Of a stretch of DNA of 64,000 nt, positions 9,563 to 19,069 are shown one piece after another (position 1 is the stretch's first letter; every line of letters starts with the position of its first letter). The translations under genes were made by a program, and so were the position numbers. The DNA is taken from NCBI GenBank assembly GCA_963735445.1, contig CAVTLC010000004.1:124001-188000 (forward strand). The letters run 5' to 3'. The notes under the pieces are model-generated. The model worked only from the letters and a program-made list of their open reading frames with translations. It was not told the origin of the DNA and ran no database searches. The stretch is from AP-15 sp963735445. Lineage in GTDB: Bacteria; Pseudomonadota; Alphaproteobacteria; ATCC43930; CGMCC-115725.

Positions 9563-10337
9563 CCGGGACGTGGTCGGAAGCCTTCGCCCAGCTGCGGCTG
9601 TCGCGTAATACTCGGGCGTCCGTGAGTTCCGCGACGATCCCGGGCGTCGCCCAAATATGATCGAGCCGCCGCCCCCGATTTGAAGCCGCCCAGTCGCGAG
9701 CGCGATAGCTCCACCAAGTATAGAGCCGCTCGGGCGGCGGCACAAAATGCCGCACTGCATCGACAAATCCACCGGCCTGCTGAAGCCGGTCGAGGCGCTC
9801 GACTTCGACCGGGGTATGGCTGACCACTGTCAGGAGCTGCTTGTGGGACCAAACATCCGCTTCCAGCGGCGCGATATTCAAATCGCCGACCGCAACCATC
9901 GGACGGCCATCGCAGCGCTCGGCGGCGAACCACGCGGTAACTTCATCGAGAAACTGCAGCTTGTGGGCGAACTTTGGGTTCGCATCTGGATCGGGTATAT
10001 CGCCCCCAGCTGGAACATAGATGTTGTGCAGTTCAATCCCGCCCGGCAGCACTGCTATCGCATGGCGGCAATCTTCGCGTGCACACCAGTTACGAGTTTC
10101 CGGCGTCTCGAACGGAAAGCGCGATAAAATGGCGACCCCATTATAGCCCTTCATCCCGTGCACCAGGCGATACCGATACCCGACTGCTTCAAGCGGTTCC
10201 GCCGGGAATAGCGCGTCCGGGGTTTTCGTTTCCTGTAGGCAAAGTATATCGGGGGCCCATTCGGCAACCAGTCTACAGACATTCTCGATGCGAAGCCGAA
10301 CCGAGTTAATGTTCCAGGTCACAAGCCGCAGAGCCAT
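9540..10337 (-). CDS. xthA: exodeoxyribonuclease III
   Basis: 265 residues, the usual length for the ExoIII/AP endonuclease family of Mg-dependent DNA repair enzymes that cleave at abasic sites. Diagnostic motifs are WNINSVRLR at the N-terminus, LQETK (metal-binding Glu), the catalytic GDLNIAP and the C-terminal SDHVPV carrying the catalytic His. The N- and C-termini are complete. It converges on the methyltransferase gene with a 23-base overlap. Confidence 0.95.
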   Translation of the reverse strand: MALRLVTWNINSVRLRIENVCRLVAEWAPDILCLQETKTPDALFPAEPLEAVGYRYRLVHGMKGYNGVAILSRFPFETPETRNWCAREDCRHAIAVLPGGIELHNIYVPAGGDIPDPDANPKFAHKLQFLDEVTAWFAAERCDGRPMVAVGDLNIAPLEADVWSHKQLLTVVSHTPVEVERLDRLQQAGGFVDAVRHFVPPPERLYTWWSYRARDWAASNRGRRLDHIWATPGIVAELTDARVLRDSRSWAKASDHVPVMVTIGS

Positions 10338-10389
10338 GCTTCACCGGCCTCGGCAGTAGGCCAGGCCACCCACTGGTCGTAAACAAAAC

Positions 10390-10420
10390 GGCGCCCGGTC
10401 GGGGGGGAAGACCGGGCGCC
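10390..10420 (-). terminator. strong inverted repeat, probable leftward Rho-independent terminator
   Basis: An 11-bp perfect GC-rich stem (GGCGCCCGGTC and its complement) encloses a 9-base loop. Read on the minus strand it is followed by a T-rich run (GTTTTGTTT). It lies between the amidotransferase gene ending at 10610 and the xthA start at 10337, so it would end leftward transcription before xthA. Confidence 0.6.
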
Positions 10421-10609
10421 TGCATGTCAGAAGCGTTTGGGGGAAATCGGGCCCGCAGGGGAGACGGGACCGTTTTTGAGAGGGCTCTTCACCCTCCCCG
10501 CTTCTGGAAAAGTGACATGGGGTGCGAATCGGGCAAAGCAACCCCCCGATTATCGCATGGCCGGAAGAAGAAATTGGCATGCGACCGTGCGGAACAAATC
10601 GCGATTCTC

Positions 10610-11383
10610 TTAGGCCGCGCGGATCGCCAACTCCGGACCAGCAGCGGCTGCATGGCAGGCGCGACCAAAAGCCGCAAACAGCGCAGTAGAGACCGGATTC
10701 TCCAGCACCTTGTATTCAGGATGCCATTGCACGCCAACAACAAAACGTGCTTGGGGCAGCGTAACCCCCTCGATTTGACCGTCAGGCGCGACCGCCTCAA
10801 TGCGGAGCCCCGGGGCGGGCTGGTCGATGCCCTGGGAATGAAGTGAATTGACCATGATCTCCTCGCAGCCGGCGAGCACCGTGAGCAACCCCCCCGGTGT
10901 TAGCGCGACGCTGTGTGCCGAACCATAGGGACCATCCGGAGAATCCTTGCGCGGCCTATGGCTGATCCGGTTCGGCATCGCGTGTAACCGCTGGTGCAGG
11001 GTGCCGCCGAGCGCCACGTTTAATTCCTGAATTCCCCGACAAATCGCTAGAATCGGGAGGTCGCGCTGCACCGCCTCGCGAATCAGCGGCAGTGTGGTAG
11101 CGTCACGCTCCGGATCGTGCAGGATCTCATCGTCGAGCGGTTCGTGACCGTATTCGCTGGGGTGGACGTTAGACGGGCTGCCGGTCAGCAACAGACCGTC
11201 GAGTCGGTCGAGCAATGCGGCGATATCAATTCGTGACCCGATCGCCGGGATCAACAACGGCAAGCAGCCGGTCGCCTCGATAATCGCAGCCGGATACTTG
11301 TCGGCAACCGTGTGAACAACCCGTTCGTTGACCGTGCGCCGGCAAGCGGGAATGCCGATTATCGGGAGAGGTGCGGATCGCAT
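10610..11383 (-). CDS. gamma-glutamyl-gamma-aminobutyrate hydrolase family protein (peptidase C26)
   Basis: 257 residues of the class I glutamine amidotransferase-like fold. The nucleophile elbow is ILAICRGIQELNVALGG (catalytic Cys in AICRG), and the His/Glu pair is in VQWHPEY near the C-terminus. The central LLLTGSPSNVHP and HSQGID motifs match PuuD-type hydrolases, which release GABA from gamma-glutamyl-GABA in putrescine breakdown. No other put/puu genes are nearby, so the physiological substrate stays open. It is followed by the inverted repeat at 10390-10420. Confidence 0.88.
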   Translation of the reverse strand: MRSAPLPIIGIPACRRTVNERVVHTVADKYPAAIIEATGCLPLLIPAIGSRIDIAALLDRLDGLLLTGSPSNVHPSEYGHEPLDDEILHDPERDATTLPLIREAVQRDLPILAICRGIQELNVALGGTLHQRLHAMPNRISHRPRKDSPDGPYGSAHSVALTPGGLLTVLAGCEEIMVNSLHSQGIDQPAPGLRIEAVAPDGQIEGVTLPQARFVVGVQWHPEYKVLENPVSTALFAAFGRACHAAAAGPELAIRAA

Positions 11384-11398
11384 TGTGGCGAGGCTCTA

Positions 11399-12091
11399 TT
11401 ATTCGTTGCTGCGGCGCGAGTAGTACGGGTTTTGATATACAAACAGGTTAGGGTCGAGCGCCATACCGAATTGCTCCTGAGTGAGCGACACCGTCGTCAC
11501 ATGCCGCTGTTGATCGACAACCGTCCACTGGCGCAGCGATAGCGGGTTCTCGGTAAAAGTCATCGTCAAGCTGCCATTGTCGGGGGCCGCGGGATCGACG
11601 ACAGTAATCCGCAACATATTATCGCCGCGCTCGAATCGCGTCACTTCGAGGTCGGCAAAATTGATCGGAACCCGCAAAAGAAACCACGCCGGGGTGGACT
11701 TCAGCCCAACCTGCGATACTTCAGCCAACTGGGTATCAATGTAATAAACGTAGAAACGATCGGCGATCAGCAAGATCGGGTTTGGCGGATCATATTGAAA
11801 CCGCATCCGCCCCGGGCGTTCCATCCACAGCCAGCCGGCAGCGGTGCCGCCATTTGCCGCACGCTGGTGAAAGCGCGCGGTCATTGTGCCGATGCTGTTG
11901 AGATAGGTCGCGATCCGTTGCAGTTCAGCCTGGTCCTGGGCGGTCAATTGCGCCGGCGGCGGCGCCTCGGCGAGCACGGCGCCGAGCGGCATCAGCACCG
12001 CCACGGCTAAGGCCAGGATCGACAGCACTCGCCGCCATCCCGCCCCCGATCTCGTCTCGCTCACCCAGCCCTTTCCAACCCGAATCACCAT
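11399..12091 (-). CDS. lolA: outer membrane lipoprotein carrier protein LolA
   Basis: About 230 residues from the ATG at 12091. A signal peptide is evident (VLSILALAVAVLMPLGAVLA, cleaved after AEA). The mature part begins LTAQDQAELQRIATYLNSI and continues with MTARFHQ, the LolA-like half-barrel start. Later motifs GWLWMERPGRMRFQYDPP and FLLRVPINFADLEV fit the family. It ferries lipoproteins across the periplasm from LolCDE to the outer membrane. It lies just downstream of ftsK, a gene pair common in alphaproteobacteria. The frame reaches an ATG at 12148, but that would place the signal peptide too far inside. Confidence 0.9.
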   Translation of the reverse strand: MVIRVGKGWVSETRSGAGWRRVLSILALAVAVLMPLGAVLAEAPPPAQLTAQDQAELQRIATYLNSIGTMTARFHQRAANGGTAAGWLWMERPGRMRFQYDPPNPILLIADRFYVYYIDTQLAEVSQVGLKSTPAWFLLRVPINFADLEVTRFERGDNMLRITVVDPAAPDNGSLTMTFTENPLSLRQWTVVDQQRHVTTVSLTQEQFGMALDPNLFVYQNPYYSRRSNE

Positions 12092-12164
12092 GCCCGCGCT
12101 CTTTGCTCCTTCCGCCCGTCTTGGGACGGGACATGAGTTCGCGGACAAGCTTCGTCAATTGCGC

Positions 12165-14591
12165 TTATTCACCCGCTCGAGCCAGGACTTCGCGCTTGCC
12201 GACATGGTTCGCGGCGCTGACAATCCCTTCGGTCTCCATACGCTCGATGATTCGCGCCGCTCGGTTGTAGCCGATCTGTAGATGGCGTTGCACAAAGCTG
12301 GTCGATGCCTTGCGCTCGCGGCAAACGATGGCGACCGCTTGGCGGTACAGCATATCGCCCGAATCGACGTCATCCTCACCGGCGAGCGGATCCAGCGGCC
12401 CGTCCTCCTCCTCGGTGATTTCGTCGATGTAATCGGGCTCGCCGCGCGCCTTGAGGAACGACACCACGCGCTCGACCTCTTCGTCCGAAACGAACGGGCC
12501 ATGGACGCGGGTGATCCGGCCGCCACCTGCCATGTAGAGCATGTCGCCGCGGCCGAGTAGCTGTTCGGCGCCGCCTTCGCCGAGAATGGTACGGCTGTCG
12601 ATTTTTGAGGTGACTTGAAAACTGATCCGGGTTGGGAAATTCGCTTTGATTGTGCCGGTAATGACGTCCACCGACGGACGCTGCGTCGCCATAATAATGT
12701 GAATACCGGCAGCCCGCGCCATCTGCGCCAGGCGCTGGATCGCCGCCTCGATCTCCTTGCCGGCGACCAGCATGAGATCAGCCATTTCGTCGACGACGAC
12801 GATTATCAGCGGCAATTCGCTGGTGTCGAACGGCTGGTCCTCAAAAATCGGCAGGCCGGTCTCTTCGTCAAAGCCGGTTTGCACCTTGCGGACCAAGCTC
12901 TCGCCTTTGGTAGCGGCCTCAGCTAGCCGGGCATTGAACCCATCTATGTTGCGCACGCCGAGCTTCGACATTTTGCGATAGCGGTTCTCCATCTCGCGCA
13001 CGACCCATTTGAGCGCGAGCACGGCCTTTTTTGGGTCGGTTACGACCGGCGCTAACAGATGCGGAATGCCGTCATAGACGGACAATTCAAGCATCTTCGG
13101 ATCGACCATAATGAACTTGCAGTGATCGGGCGGCATCCGATACAGGATCGACAAAATCATCGTGTTGATGCCGACCGATTTGCCCGAGCCGGTTGTACCA
13201 GCGATTAATAAATGCGGCATCTTGGAGAGGTCGGCCAAGACCGGCTCGCCCGAGATATCCTTGCCGAGGATCAACGCTAACCGGCCCGGATGCTTTTCAT
13301 AAATCGGCGAATCGAGCAATTCACGCAGATAGACCGTTTCCGCCCTGCGATTCGGCAGTTCGATGCCGATCACGCTGCGCCCCGGCACCACCGCGACCCG
13401 CACCGAGATCGCGCTCATTGAACGCGCGATATCGTCGGCAAGTCCGATTATCCGTGACGCCTTGATGCCGGGCGCCGGCTCCAACTCATATAGCGTGACC
13501 ACCGGACCCGGGCGGACTTGCACGATCTGGCCGCGCACCCCGTAATCTTCGAGTACGGTTTCGAGCATCCGCGCGTTTTTCTCGAGGGCCTCCTCGTCAA
13601 TCGCCGCGACCTTCACTATTGGTGCCTTGACCAAGAGATCGAGCGGCGGCAGGACCGGCTCCTCGTCGGGCACGAGATCAAGTTTGGCCTGGCGCTCTTC
13701 TTGGGCGCGCTTTCCAGCCACCGCCGGCCGCGGCTGCGGCGAGATCAGTCGGATCAGGCTGTTGCGTCCGCCCGCTTCTAGCGGCGTGCTCACCGAAGGT
13801 CCGCGATCGATGCGGGGCTCGCGCCGGTCCGAGAACGCGGCCACAACCGTCCCTGGCGAGGTCTCGACCGCCGTAGGGCCGGTATCGCCAACGGAGCGCG
13901 CTTGCCACCACTGCCGCGCCACTTTGCCCCCCAACGTCGCTGCCACGATTGTCCCGCGCCCGGAAAACGCTGCGACCCGCCTGGCGCCGCGGCTAGCGCC
14001 ACTCCCAAGTTGGTGCCAGTCACGCCAGGACAGACCGAGGATCAGCAACAGTACTAACCCAAGCCCGGCAGCCGCGGTCATCGATGCCGGCAAGGCCAGT
14101 GACCCGAACCCCGCGCCTGCCAACAAACGCTGCATCCCCCAGCCAAGCACCCCGCCATAGGCGACGCTGCTGGAGCTTTCGCCGGAATCGAGCACGGACA
14201 AGCCGAGCGAGGCCAAGATCACGGCCACCGGCAGCAATCCAAGCTTGAGCCAGAACGATTGCAGCGGCCGATCCAGTAACAGCCGCAGCGACCAGCCGAC
14301 AAGAGTAACCGGGATCACGAAAGCGGCGAATCCAAAACCTTGGCGGAGCAGGTCCGCAACTATCGCCCCGTTGCCGCCAATGAAGTTATGCGCAGGGGTG
14401 TCAATGGCGGTGTCTAGCGACGGGTCTCGCGCACTGTAAGAGAGAAGCGCCGCCAGAATCAGCAAAGCCGCCAGCAGCAGGCAAAATCCAAGCGCCTCGA
14501 AGAACCGGCGCTTGAGCGCGGCCCTTGTGTCCGTCCATGCGCGTAACCGGCGAGAGCGCACTCCCGCGGTCATACTAATCGATCTGGCCAT
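12165..14591 (-). CDS. ftsK: DNA translocase FtsK
   Basis: About 808 residues from the ATG at 14591, with an in-frame ATG at 14633 as alternative. The N-terminal region has four hydrophobic segments (for example FCLLLAALLILAALLSY) anchoring it at the division septum, followed by a linker. The motor domain has Walker A, IAGTTGSGKSVGINTM, and Walker B, LPLIIVVVDEMADLM. The C-terminal winged-helix gamma domain (TSFVQRHLQIGYNRAARIIE) reads the polar KOPS sequences. Role: chromosome dimer resolution and segregation at division. It is followed by lolA. Confidence 0.96.
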   Translation of the reverse strand: MARSISMTAGVRSRRLRAWTDTRAALKRRFFEALGFCLLLAALLILAALLSYSARDPSLDTAIDTPAHNFIGGNGAIVADLLRQGFGFAAFVIPVTLVGWSLRLLLDRPLQSFWLKLGLLPVAVILASLGLSVLDSGESSSSVAYGGVLGWGMQRLLAGAGFGSLALPASMTAAAGLGLVLLLILGLSWRDWHQLGSGASRGARRVAAFSGRGTIVAATLGGKVARQWWQARSVGDTGPTAVETSPGTVVAAFSDRREPRIDRGPSVSTPLEAGGRNSLIRLISPQPRPAVAGKRAQEERQAKLDLVPDEEPVLPPLDLLVKAPIVKVAAIDEEALEKNARMLETVLEDYGVRGQIVQVRPGPVVTLYELEPAPGIKASRIIGLADDIARSMSAISVRVAVVPGRSVIGIELPNRRAETVYLRELLDSPIYEKHPGRLALILGKDISGEPVLADLSKMPHLLIAGTTGSGKSVGINTMILSILYRMPPDHCKFIMVDPKMLELSVYDGIPHLLAPVVTDPKKAVLALKWVVREMENRYRKMSKLGVRNIDGFNARLAEAATKGESLVRKVQTGFDEETGLPIFEDQPFDTSELPLIIVVVDEMADLMLVAGKEIEAAIQRLAQMARAAGIHIIMATQRPSVDVITGTIKANFPTRISFQVTSKIDSRTILGEGGAEQLLGRGDMLYMAGGGRITRVHGPFVSDEEVERVVSFLKARGEPDYIDEITEEEDGPLDPLAGEDDVDSGDMLYRQAVAIVCRERKASTSFVQRHLQIGYNRAARIIERMETEGIVSAANHVGKREVLARAGE

Positions 14592-14891
14592 GCTTCCCCC
14601 GATGCCGGCCCTGCCTACCCCCGCGCGCGGCACCTGACCTCCGACCCGTTCCCCGCCAGGCTACTTGCACGATATCCCGAACGCCGTCGCCAGCCAATCA
14701 CTTCCGGCTCCCGAGCGAGTTTGTCCGTCAGAAGCATCGCGTCTAGGTTTTATCGATTACGCTATGCAAACGGGCGGACCACGCCGCTCCTGCAAGCTGT
14801 TAGCCAGGCTCTTTACCCTACCCCCCAAAGCGCGATGCGCTATGTTACGGAGTTACGCCGCTTGGCGGCGGCCGCCCTGACGAGCAAACAG

Positions 14892-16106
14892 ATGACCGAG
14901 GATATCGAGCTGCTGATCGCCGGTGGCGGGCTGAACGGGCTGGTGCTGGGGATTGCTTGTTCTGGGGCGGGTCTTCCTTGCGCCGTCGTCGATCGCCAGG
15001 ACCTAAATGCAATGTTGGAAGCTGCGTTCGACGGGCGCAGTTCGGCCCTCGCCTACGGCTCGCAGCAGATCCTGGAAGCATTGGGGTTGTGGAGCTCGAT
15101 CGCAGCGCAGGCCCAGCCGATCCTCGAAATTCGGGTCGCCGACGATAACGCGCCGCTGTTTTTGCACTACGATCATCGTGAACTCGGAACGGATACGCCG
15201 CTCGGCTGGATCGTCGAGAATCGGGTTTTGCGCTGCGCGTTAATCGAACACGCGCGGTCGCTTCCGAACCTGCGCCTCCTCGCCCCGCTCGAGGTCGAGG
15301 CTGTGGAAGCATCTATAGCCGGCGTAACCGCGGCACTTTCTGATGGCCAGCGCCTCACGGTGCGCCTTGTCGCCGCCGCCGACGGTGCCCATTCGCGATT
15401 GCGCCGGGCCGCCGGGATTCCGACCCTCGAATGGCGTTACCGGCAGACCGCAATTGTTACGACAGTCCGCCATCAGCGCCCGCACGCGGGGATCGCCGTC
15501 GAGCATTTTCTACCGGCCGGCCCGTTCGCGATCCTACCAATGACCGGCAATCGTTCCTCGATCGTGTGGACCGAGCACGAGCCGCTAGCGAAACGGATCA
15601 TGGCGCTTTCGGAGGAAGATTTCGTCGCCGAACTCTCGGCGCGCTTCGGAGACTTTCTTGGGCCGGTAGAGCAAATCGCCCCGCGATGGTCGTACCCGGT
15701 CGGTCTGATGCTAGCCGAGCGCTACGTCGATCGCCGCCTGGCCTTGGTCGGTGAGGCCGCACATGTCGTTCATCCGATCGCGGGCCAAGGTCTTAACCTC
15801 GGTATGCGCGATGTGGCCGCACTTGCCGAACTGATCATAGACGCACGAAGGCTCGGGCTTGACATCGGCGATGAAGAATTACTCAGGCGCTATCAGCAAT
15901 GGCGCCGCGTTGACGCAATATTGCTCGCCACCGTAACCGACAGTCTAAACCGCCTGTTCTCGAACAGTATTGAACCTCTCCGCATAATCCGCGACCTCGG
16001 TCTAGCGGCAGTCAACCGTTTCCCGCTGCTTAAGCGTTTCCTGATGCGCGACGCGATGGGCGTCACCGGAGACCTTCCCCGGCTGGTGCAAGGCCTGCCT
16101 CTTTAA
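14892..16106 (+). CDS. UbiH/UbiF/VisC/COQ6-family FAD monooxygenase (ubiquinone hydroxylase type)
   Basis: 404 residues from ATG 14892. The frame runs further upstream to 14721, but family proteins begin at this Rossmann fold. Features are the dinucleotide-binding IAGGGLNGLVLG, the middle motif VAAADGAHSRLRRAAG and the C-terminal FAD motif LVGEAAHVVHPIAGQGLNLG (Glu where GD is usual). These enzymes hydroxylate the aromatic ring in ubiquinone synthesis. Which ring position is modified cannot be told from sequence. It is divergent from ftsK. Confidence 0.88.
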   Translation: MTEDIELLIAGGGLNGLVLGIACSGAGLPCAVVDRQDLNAMLEAAFDGRSSALAYGSQQILEALGLWSSIAAQAQPILEIRVADDNAPLFLHYDHRELGTDTPLGWIVENRVLRCALIEHARSLPNLRLLAPLEVEAVEASIAGVTAALSDGQRLTVRLVAAADGAHSRLRRAAGIPTLEWRYRQTAIVTTVRHQRPHAGIAVEHFLPAGPFAILPMTGNRSSIVWTEHEPLAKRIMALSEEDFVAELSARFGDFLGPVEQIAPRWSYPVGLMLAERYVDRRLALVGEAAHVVHPIAGQGLNLGMRDVAALAELIIDARRLGLDIGDEELLRRYQQWRRVDAILLATVTDSLNRLFSNSIEPLRIIRDLGLAAVNRFPLLKRFLMRDAMGVTGDLPRLVQGLPL

Positions 16107-16242
16107 GAATTATCGAATCGAGTTCGGCCGGCGGGGCTCGCCACGGCGGAAATTCTTCGAGGTGTGTGAGGCGGCTCACATAGATTTGGCGTGGGTCACG
16201 CTATCTCGGAATCACCTCCCGCAAACTGGGAGGCTGCGTAGT

Positions 16243-16563
16243 ATGGAGACCGCAATGCCGCAAGCAAACCGATGGAACCACAGCGCGCCGCGGGTAGAAC
16301 TCGACCACCGTGCACGCCAGGCTCGTATTCAGCTCGACCTCATTGAGCAGATGATCGCGTTGCGTCCGGCGGCGGGGAGTTCCTTATTTAGGCGAATTCT
16401 TTCGCATTTTAGCCTTGCTGTGGTCGCACGGCGCCCGCAAGTCTTCCAAACAAGGGGACCGCTGAGTAATCGGCGGCCTCCCCCGCCGCGACCTCATCAG
16501 GCTTGGCCCGGTGGCGCCGTTTGTATTCTCTCGGCTTCAGGCCTCGGGGCACAACGCTACTGA
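16243..16563 (+). CDS. possible small hypothetical protein
   Basis: A 106-codon frame beginning METAMPQANRWNHS with a GGGAGG ribosome site nine bases upstream. The first 70 residues contain a plausible amphipathic helix (RQARIQLDLIEQMIAL). The last 35 are proline/arginine-rich and look like out-of-frame sequence, so the true protein may be shorter or shifted. I do not recognise a family. The rest of the gap between 16107 and 16623 shows nothing. Confidence 0.3.
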   Translation: METAMPQANRWNHSAPRVELDHRARQARIQLDLIEQMIALRPAAGSSLFRRILSHFSLAVVARRPQVFQTRGPLSNRRPPPPRPHQAWPGGAVCILSASGLGAQRY

Positions 16564-16623
16564 TCCTTAAAGATCGCGACAATAGGAACTAACGCCGGCT
16601 GTGCAGCTAAGCGCGTAGCGCGT

Positions 16624-17049
16624 TCAAGGTTTGGCCAACGCTCGCTCGATTTCCTCTATCTCGACCCCGTAAACCTGCGCAACCTCTGCGATCTTCATCC
16701 CGTATCTCAGCCAAGTGCGGATCTGGGCGATGTGCGCTGCCGGAATTTTGCGCGCCGGGGAGGCGTCGTTGCTGTCGCGGGTCGCCGGGAGTACGGCGCC
16801 GCTTTTGCGGGTTACAGGCCGTGCACTTCGAGAAACCGGTGGGGTTGTGGTCCTCGGCGCCTCTGAAACCCGGTTGTCGGCGGCTTTGCGGGCGGGAGCA
16901 ACAGGTGCTTCAACTGCTCGCGGTTTAGGGGCGAACAGCGCCTCGGCCGCTTGACGGGCCTTATTGGCCCGTTCGCGATCGTTCGGGAACGGATCGCCTG
17001 GCCGGGCTCTATTGTATCCTAGACGGTTGGACGGGCGATCTTCAGCCAT
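16624..17049 (-). CDS. hypothetical protein with C-terminal helix-turn-helix-like segment
   Basis: 141 residues. The first two thirds are polar, low-complexity and Arg/Ala/Pro-rich, likely disordered. The last 45 residues (IPAAHIAQIRTWLRYGMKI, then AEVAQVYGVEIEEIERAL) resemble a resolvase-like helix-turn-helix. No partner genes lie on the same strand. It may be a small DNA-binding or nucleoid-associated protein, but I know no named family. Confidence 0.6.
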   Translation of the reverse strand: MAEDRPSNRLGYNRARPGDPFPNDRERANKARQAAEALFAPKPRAVEAPVAPARKAADNRVSEAPRTTTPPVSRSARPVTRKSGAVLPATRDSNDASPARKIPAAHIAQIRTWLRYGMKIAEVAQVYGVEIEEIERALAKP

Positions 17050-17303
17050 AGCTCAAATCAAACGATAACTCATGGGGAGCAAGCGCGCTCACGAATTTCC
17101 GAGGTTTTTCGGTTTTTTGCAATACGCTGGTCGGGTGCGGCGGCAAACCGCAACGGGCGTGGGGGCACAAGCGGGCGGTAAACTCTGGGCACCGAGTTAT
17201 TTGGTCGAAGGGAAGTGCCCGGAGTAACCGACCGCGGCCCGCAGGCGCTTGCGCCGCTCCGCCCGGGCAGGAATACTGAGCCGGGCTGGAGCCGGGGGCT
17301 GGT

Positions 17304-18626
17304 GTGGAAATCGGCGAAACGCGTCAGAGCGATATTTTGGTGCTGCGCCCGGTCGGCCGCATCGATAACCTGACAAGTACTGCGTTTCAGGACCGGTTGC
17401 TGGTTGCCGTCCGTGCCGGGACGGGCGACATCGTCGTCGACTTCACCGATGTCGAATACATTTCAAGCGCCGGGCTGCGGGCCTTGATGGCGGCCTCAAA
17501 ACAGAAACCGAAAGAGCGCCGCATTGTTGTTGCCGCCCTCAACAGCGTCGTCAGTGAGATTTTCGCGATCAGCCGCTTCTCGGAGGTGATTCCGGTTTTC
17601 GACAATGTCGAAGCGGCAATGGCTGCGGTTTCAGGGGGAGTGCGGTCTGATGCGGGGACGGCGCCAATTCGCGTGCATTTTTGGGGCAGCCGTGGATCGC
17701 TGCCGACCCCGCTTAGCGAAGCCGCAGTGCGCAGCAAGGTGCGTGACGCGTTGCTCGCCGCCCGCGGCCACGATCTGAACACCCCCGAGTCGATCGAGAC
17801 CTTCATAGACCGCGAATTGGCATTCTCGGTCCGCGGCGCCTATGGCGGCAACACTGCCTGTGTTGAGATAGACACTGGCGGAGACGAATTTGTGCTGTGC
17901 GACCTCGGCAGCGGCTTGCGCGAATTCGGCCGCAAAGTCCTGGCCGAGCGCGGTCCGGAGCGCAAGCATTGTTATAATGTGTTCCTGTCGCATCTGCATT
18001 GGGACCACATTATGGGATTCCCTTTCTTTACACCGGCCTATATCCCTGGGAATGTCATCCGGATCCATGGCTGCCACAAGTCGATGCGTGACGCGTTGCG
18101 CCGTCAGCACCAGGAGCCGGGCTTTCCAGTCGATTTCAATTCGCTCGCGGCAACGATTGAATTTGTCGAACTGGTCCCGGGGCGGACGCATCAGGTTGCC
18201 GGCTTTTCGGTTCTGCCGATCCAGCAATTTCATGCCGGCGACTCTTATGGGTATCGATTTTCGCGCGGCGAAAAGGCGATCGTTTACTCGACCGATTGCG
18301 AGCATAAATATTCGACTTTGGATGGGTCCTACCCGTTTGTGCATTTTTACAGAAATGCAGACTTGTTGATTTTCGATGCGATGTATTCCTTGGCTGATAC
18401 GGTATCGGTAAAAGAGGATTGGGGACATTCCAGCAATATTGTAGCGGTCGAATTGGCGCAGGCGGCGCAAGTCAAGCGGTTGGTTCTGTTTCATCACGAA
18501 CCGGCTTACGACGATCGGATGATCGAAGCGCTCTTTGGAGAGACTGTTCGGTTCGAGGAGATTAGCCGCGGTGACCACAAGGTCGAGGTCATTACCGCCT
18601 ATGACGGGCTCGATGTGACCGTTTAG
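17304..18626 (+). CDS. STAS-domain / metallo-beta-lactamase-fold hydrolase fusion
   Basis: 440 residues from a GTG at 17304. Residues 1-105 form a STAS (anti-sigma factor antagonist) domain with the phospho-acceptor motif DVEYISSAGLRAL (Ser54/55). From about residue 120 an MBL-fold hydrolase begins VHFWGSRGSLPTP, has GAYGGNTACVEI, and carries the metal motif HLHWDH (His230, His232, Asp234, His235), with further metal His in FHAGD and FHHEPAYDD. The frame is continuous through the linker, so the fusion is genuine in this sequence. It is followed three bases later by an RsbW-like ATPase, suggesting a partner-switching unit whose output is the hydrolase itself. The substrate is unknown; relatives include PhnP-like phosphodiesterases. 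Confidence 0.88.
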   Translation: MEIGETRQSDILVLRPVGRIDNLTSTAFQDRLLVAVRAGTGDIVVDFTDVEYISSAGLRALMAASKQKPKERRIVVAALNSVVSEIFAISRFSEVIPVFDNVEAAMAAVSGGVRSDAGTAPIRVHFWGSRGSLPTPLSEAAVRSKVRDALLAARGHDLNTPESIETFIDRELAFSVRGAYGGNTACVEIDTGGDEFVLCDLGSGLREFGRKVLAERGPERKHCYNVFLSHLHWDHIMGFPFFTPAYIPGNVIRIHGCHKSMRDALRRQHQEPGFPVDFNSLAATIEFVELVPGRTHQVAGFSVLPIQQFHAGDSYGYRFSRGEKAIVYSTDCEHKYSTLDGSYPFVHFYRNADLLIFDAMYSLADTVSVKEDWGHSSNIVAVELAQAAQVKRLVLFHHEPAYDDRMIEALFGETVRFEEISRGDHKVEVITAYDGLDVTV

Positions 18627-18629
18627 TTA

Positions 18630-19055
18630 ATGAAGTCCGCAGTGCGTTTACGCGGTGTCGAAGCCGAATTCGCCAGCTTGGTCGAATTTGCCGAGGAATT
18701 TGCCCTCCGCTGCAGCCTGCCCGATCGCGAACGATCAAGGCTGCTGATTATTCTAGAGGAGCTGTTTACCAACGCGGTTCGCTACGGCTGTCCCGAAAGC
18801 GCATCCGGGAGCGGCATCGAGATCACGCTGGCTGTCAAGCCCGGGCGCATTGAGATCGATTTTAGCGACGATGGGATCCCATTCGATCCGTTGGGACAAG
18901 ACGCACCTGATTTGGATCAGCCGTTGACTGAACGCTCACCAGGCGGACTCGGTCTGCATATCGTACGAAAGCTGGTACATGAGGCTGAGTATCGGCGCGA
19001 AAAAGGCCGCAACTGCCTGAAGCTGGTGCGCAACCTTGCTGCCGCGCTGGAATGA
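18630..19055 (+). CDS. RsbW/SpoIIAB-like ATP-binding serine kinase
   Basis: 141 residues, a single GHKL ATPase domain. The N-box is ILEELFTNAVRYG (Glu44, Asn48), the G1 box is FSDDGIPFDP and the G2 box is SPGGLGLHIVRKL. Such proteins bind and phosphorylate a STAS partner on serine and otherwise hold a sigma factor or other target. It starts three bases after the STAS-MBL gene, so that protein is the obvious partner. There is no sigma factor or PP2C phosphatase in the neighbourhood. Confidence 0.88.
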   Translation: MKSAVRLRGVEAEFASLVEFAEEFALRCSLPDRERSRLLIILEELFTNAVRYGCPESASGSGIEITLAVKPGRIEIDFSDDGIPFDPLGQDAPDLDQPLTERSPGGLGLHIVRKLVHEAEYRREKGRNCLKLVRNLAAALE

Positions 19056-19069
19056 GGCGTGGCGCGGGC

